This document shows positions 62,467-64,000 of a stretch of 64,000 nt of DNA, piece after piece; within the stretch, counting starts at the first letter, position 1; every line of letters begins with the position of its first letter. Below the pieces are notes generated by a model, which was not told where the DNA came from, did not search any database, and was given only the letters and a program-made list of their open reading frames with translations. The translations under genes and the position numbers were made by a program. The stretch comes from Rhizobium sp. L51/94 (GTDB taxonomy: Bacteria > Pseudomonadota > Alphaproteobacteria > Rhizobiales > Rhizobiaceae): assembly GCF_019355555.1 (NCBI RefSeq), contig NZ_CP072141.1:3342001-3406000 (forward strand), in the 5' to 3' direction.

Positions 62467-63501
62467 TCAGGCTGAAATGTCGATGCGTTGTCCGGACCTG
62501 GCGCTCTCGATGGCGCCAAGCACCATGGCAAGGCTGCGGATATTGTCGCTGCTCACCGTCTCAGGGGGCCGCCCGGTCTTTACGGCCTCGAGGAAGCTGG
62601 CGATGACGCTGGCATGACCGTGGGTCTCCGCCTCATGCTCGGGTCCCGGCACCTCGATCGGGGTAAAGCCATGCAGCAGCCCCTCCTCGTTGCCGGCGAC
62701 CGTCGCCTCGAAAGCGTCCTCGCCATCCCAGGTCAGCATGCCCTTCGAGCCCGTCAGCCGCCACTGGCTTTCCCAGCTCGTCCGCCGCCCCTCGGCACAC
62801 CAGGAGCCGCGATAGGTGAAAGTGACGTCGTCCGAAAATTCGAAGATGGCGTGGGCAGATGCACCGTCGCGGTACCATGAGCCTTTCGGGTTCGTCTCTA
62901 CGCAATAGACGGCCAGCGGCTTGCGGTCGGCAACGAAGCGCGCCGCATCGAAGGTATGGATCGCCATGTCGAGCAGCAGCACATGATCCATCTCATCGCG
63001 AAAACCGCCGAAATGCGGCCCGAGGAAGAAATCGCAGTGTATGCCGGTCAGTTCGCCGATGGCACCGCTTTCCACAAAGCGCCGCAGGCGCCGGATGCCG
63101 GCGATATAGCGGCGGTTCTGGATGATGGCGTGCACCTTGCCGGTCTCCGCGGCCAGTTCGATCAGTGCCGCACCTTCCGCTAGCGATGTCGCCATCGGCT
63201 TTTCCGAGAGCACATGGCAGCCGGCTTTCAGCGCCGTCGACACGACGCCGAAGCGCGCAGCCGGAATGACGACGTCGAACACCATGTCCGCCTTCGTCCG
63301 GGCAATGACATCACCGAGATCGGAGCCTATGACGGCACCTTCGAGGCCGAACTCCTTGGCAAGGTTCTCAGCCGTCTCGCGGTTGAGATCGACGAGGCCG
63401 ACAATTTTTATGGCAGCGGCTACCGCCGGGTCAGATGCGATGGCGCGCAACCAGCCTTTGGACATAGCTCCGCACCCGCACAAAATGGCATTGAATGTCA
63501 A
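62467..63501 (-). CDS. Gfo/Idh/MocA family oxidoreductase
   Basis: A 344-aa NAD(P)-dependent sugar dehydrogenase. The first strand is ILCGCGAMSKGWLRAI, EKP is in HVLSEKPMATSLAEGA, and the MDHVLLLDMAIHTFD segment matches the family. The start is a TTG at 63501 with GGAGG 7 bases upstream. It is the first gene of the minus-strand sugar operon, divergent from the LacI gene and with a palindrome between them. Confidence 0.9.
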   Translation of the reverse strand: MTFNAILCGCGAMSKGWLRAIASDPAVAAAIKIVGLVDLNRETAENLAKEFGLEGAVIGSDLGDVIARTKADMVFDVVIPAARFGVVSTALKAGCHVLSEKPMATSLAEGAALIELAAETGKVHAIIQNRRYIAGIRRLRRFVESGAIGELTGIHCDFFLGPHFGGFRDEMDHVLLLDMAIHTFDAARFVADRKPLAVYCVETNPKGSWYRDGASAHAIFEFSDDVTFTYRGSWCAEGRRTSWESQWRLTGSKGMLTWDGEDAFEATVAGNEEGLLHGFTPIEVPGPEHEAETHGHASVIASFLEAVKTGRPPETVSSDNIRSLAMVLGAIESARSGQRIDISA

Positions 63502-63547
63502 AATCTTTTCCTCCGCCGGAGCGCGTCATCTCCCATGACAATGGCTC

Positions 63548-63561
63548 CGTAAACGTTTACG
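63548..63561. promoter_or_regulatory. LacI-type operator
   Basis: CGTAAACGTTTACG is a perfect 14-bp palindrome with the central CG typical of LacI/GalR operators, 47 bases upstream of the sugar operon and 76 bases before the lacI-type gene. It probably controls both. Confidence 0.85.
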
Positions 63562-63636
63562 AGACTAGTCAGAAATGTTTTGCTGTGTCAAGAGAGGGAA
63601 AAACGGAATTTGCCGACCGAAGGAAAAACGCCGCCG

Positions 63637-64000
63637 ATGAAGGGTATCCGACAGCTCGCCAAACACCTCGATATTTCGATCGGCACGGTCTCACGCGCCC
63701 TCAATGGCAAGGCCGATGTCAATGCCGAGACGCGTCAGCGTGTGCTCGCAGCAGCCGTCGAACTCGGCTATGTCGCCAACCAATCCGGCAGAAGCTTGCG
63801 CCAGGGAACGACCAACGTCATCGGCCTGATGATGGAATCGAGCAAGGAAACCAACGAGAACGGTGACAACTTCTTCCTAGGCCTCACCAGCGGGCTGCAG
63901 AGCGTGCTGTCGCGGCACAAGCTCGACCTTATCATGCTGCCCTGCCCGAGCGAAGAGGATCCGACCGAATACCTGCAGCGCATGGTCGCCCGCGGCATCG
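63637..64000 (+). CDS. LacI family transcriptional regulator, N-terminal part
   Basis: Partial gene leaving at the right edge; 121 codons are seen. The HTH is GIRQLAKHLDISIGTVSRALN with the hinge helix region ANQSGRSLRQGTTNVIGLMM; the periplasmic-binding-like effector domain begins after it. ATG 63637 is the first in-frame ATG before the HTH. By position it regulates the divergent sugar ABC operon through the 63548-63561 palindrome. Confidence 0.92.
   Translation, partial: MKGIRQLAKHLDISIGTVSRALNGKADVNAETRQRVLAAAVELGYVANQSGRSLRQGTTNVIGLMMESSKETNENGDNFFLGLTSGLQSVLSRHKLDLIMLPCPSEEDPTEYLQRMVARGI

Noticed and set aside
1..64000. tRNA, rRNA, prophage or transposase genes
   Set aside because: I looked for CCA-type tRNA ends, rRNA-like stretches and integrase or transposase motifs and found none I could support.

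Overview
The window looks like a 64-kb chromosomal stretch from a Rhizobiaceae alphaproteobacterium (Rhizobium/Agrobacterium/Sinorhizobium group). The reasons are high GC, a bacA-type peptide transporter, a bdhA-xdhA-xdhB run, a DUF989/cytochrome c urate hydroxylase, thuAB-like trehalose-utilisation genes, and two copies of a RIME-type palindromic repeat. It is gene-dense. I see no rRNA, tRNA, CRISPR, prophage or intact insertion sequence.

Layout. 1-13 kb: tail of a peptide ABC transporter ATPase, 2-keto-3-deoxygluconate kinase, a SnoaL-like protein, a GT4 glycosyltransferase, yfgM-der, nnrU, an exported polysaccharide deacetylase, bacA, map, an AHSA1-like protein, a HI0933-type flavoprotein and glpK. 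13-23 kb: bdhA-xdhA-xdhB, two 136-bp RIME-like elements, xdhC, a small antisense-overlapping gene, a LysR regulator, puuD and guaD. 23-26.5 kb: a chemoreceptor and lldD. 26.5-31.8 kb, minus strand: puuE-uraD-alc-[mntA2-hepT2' / mntA1-hepT1]-allA-uraH-metallophosphoesterase. 31.8-40.3 kb: a DUF1045 protein, a split MnmC pair transcribed divergently from overlapping start codons, a large multi-PAS hybrid kinase and an RhlE-type helicase. 40.6-48 kb: a circularly permuted ATP-grasp / alpha-E / transglutaminase cassette, a dimethylglycine-dehydrogenase-like flavoprotein, a DUF4112 protein and a second transglutaminase. 48-54 kb: two small exported proteins, a SulP transporter, msrA-msrB, a TetR/SDR pair with strong operators and an LpxO/OlsC-like hydroxylase. 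54-64 kb: thuB-thuA, an SMR pump with its TetR regulator, a CUT1 sugar ABC transporter, a sugar isomerase/epimerase, a Gfo/Idh/MocA dehydrogenase and a divergent LacI regulator.

How the genes work together. The purine genes between 13.9 and 31.8 kb cover guanine to glyoxylate: GuaD gives xanthine, XdhAB (matured by XdhC) gives urate, PuuD gives 5-hydroxyisourate, UraH gives OHCU, UraD gives S-allantoin, PuuE gives allantoate, Alc gives ureidoglycolate plus urea, and AllA gives glyoxylate plus urea. The last five form a tightly overlapped minus-strand operon. The right end is a self-contained sugar import and oxidation locus under a LacI regulator with a perfect 14-bp operator.

The most interesting region is 28.1-29.4 kb. 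A HepT/MntA toxin-antitoxin module sits inside the purine operon, translationally coupled to allA. Next to it are an intact but diverged second mntA, a truncated hepT, a small allA-like fragment, and a 47/48-identical copy of the 3' end of alc. The order is what is expected from an old tandem duplication or homologous insertion of a unit running from the alc 3' end through mntA and hepT to the allA 5' end, followed by decay of one toxin. The ATP-grasp/alpha-E/transglutaminase cassette is the other poorly understood system here.
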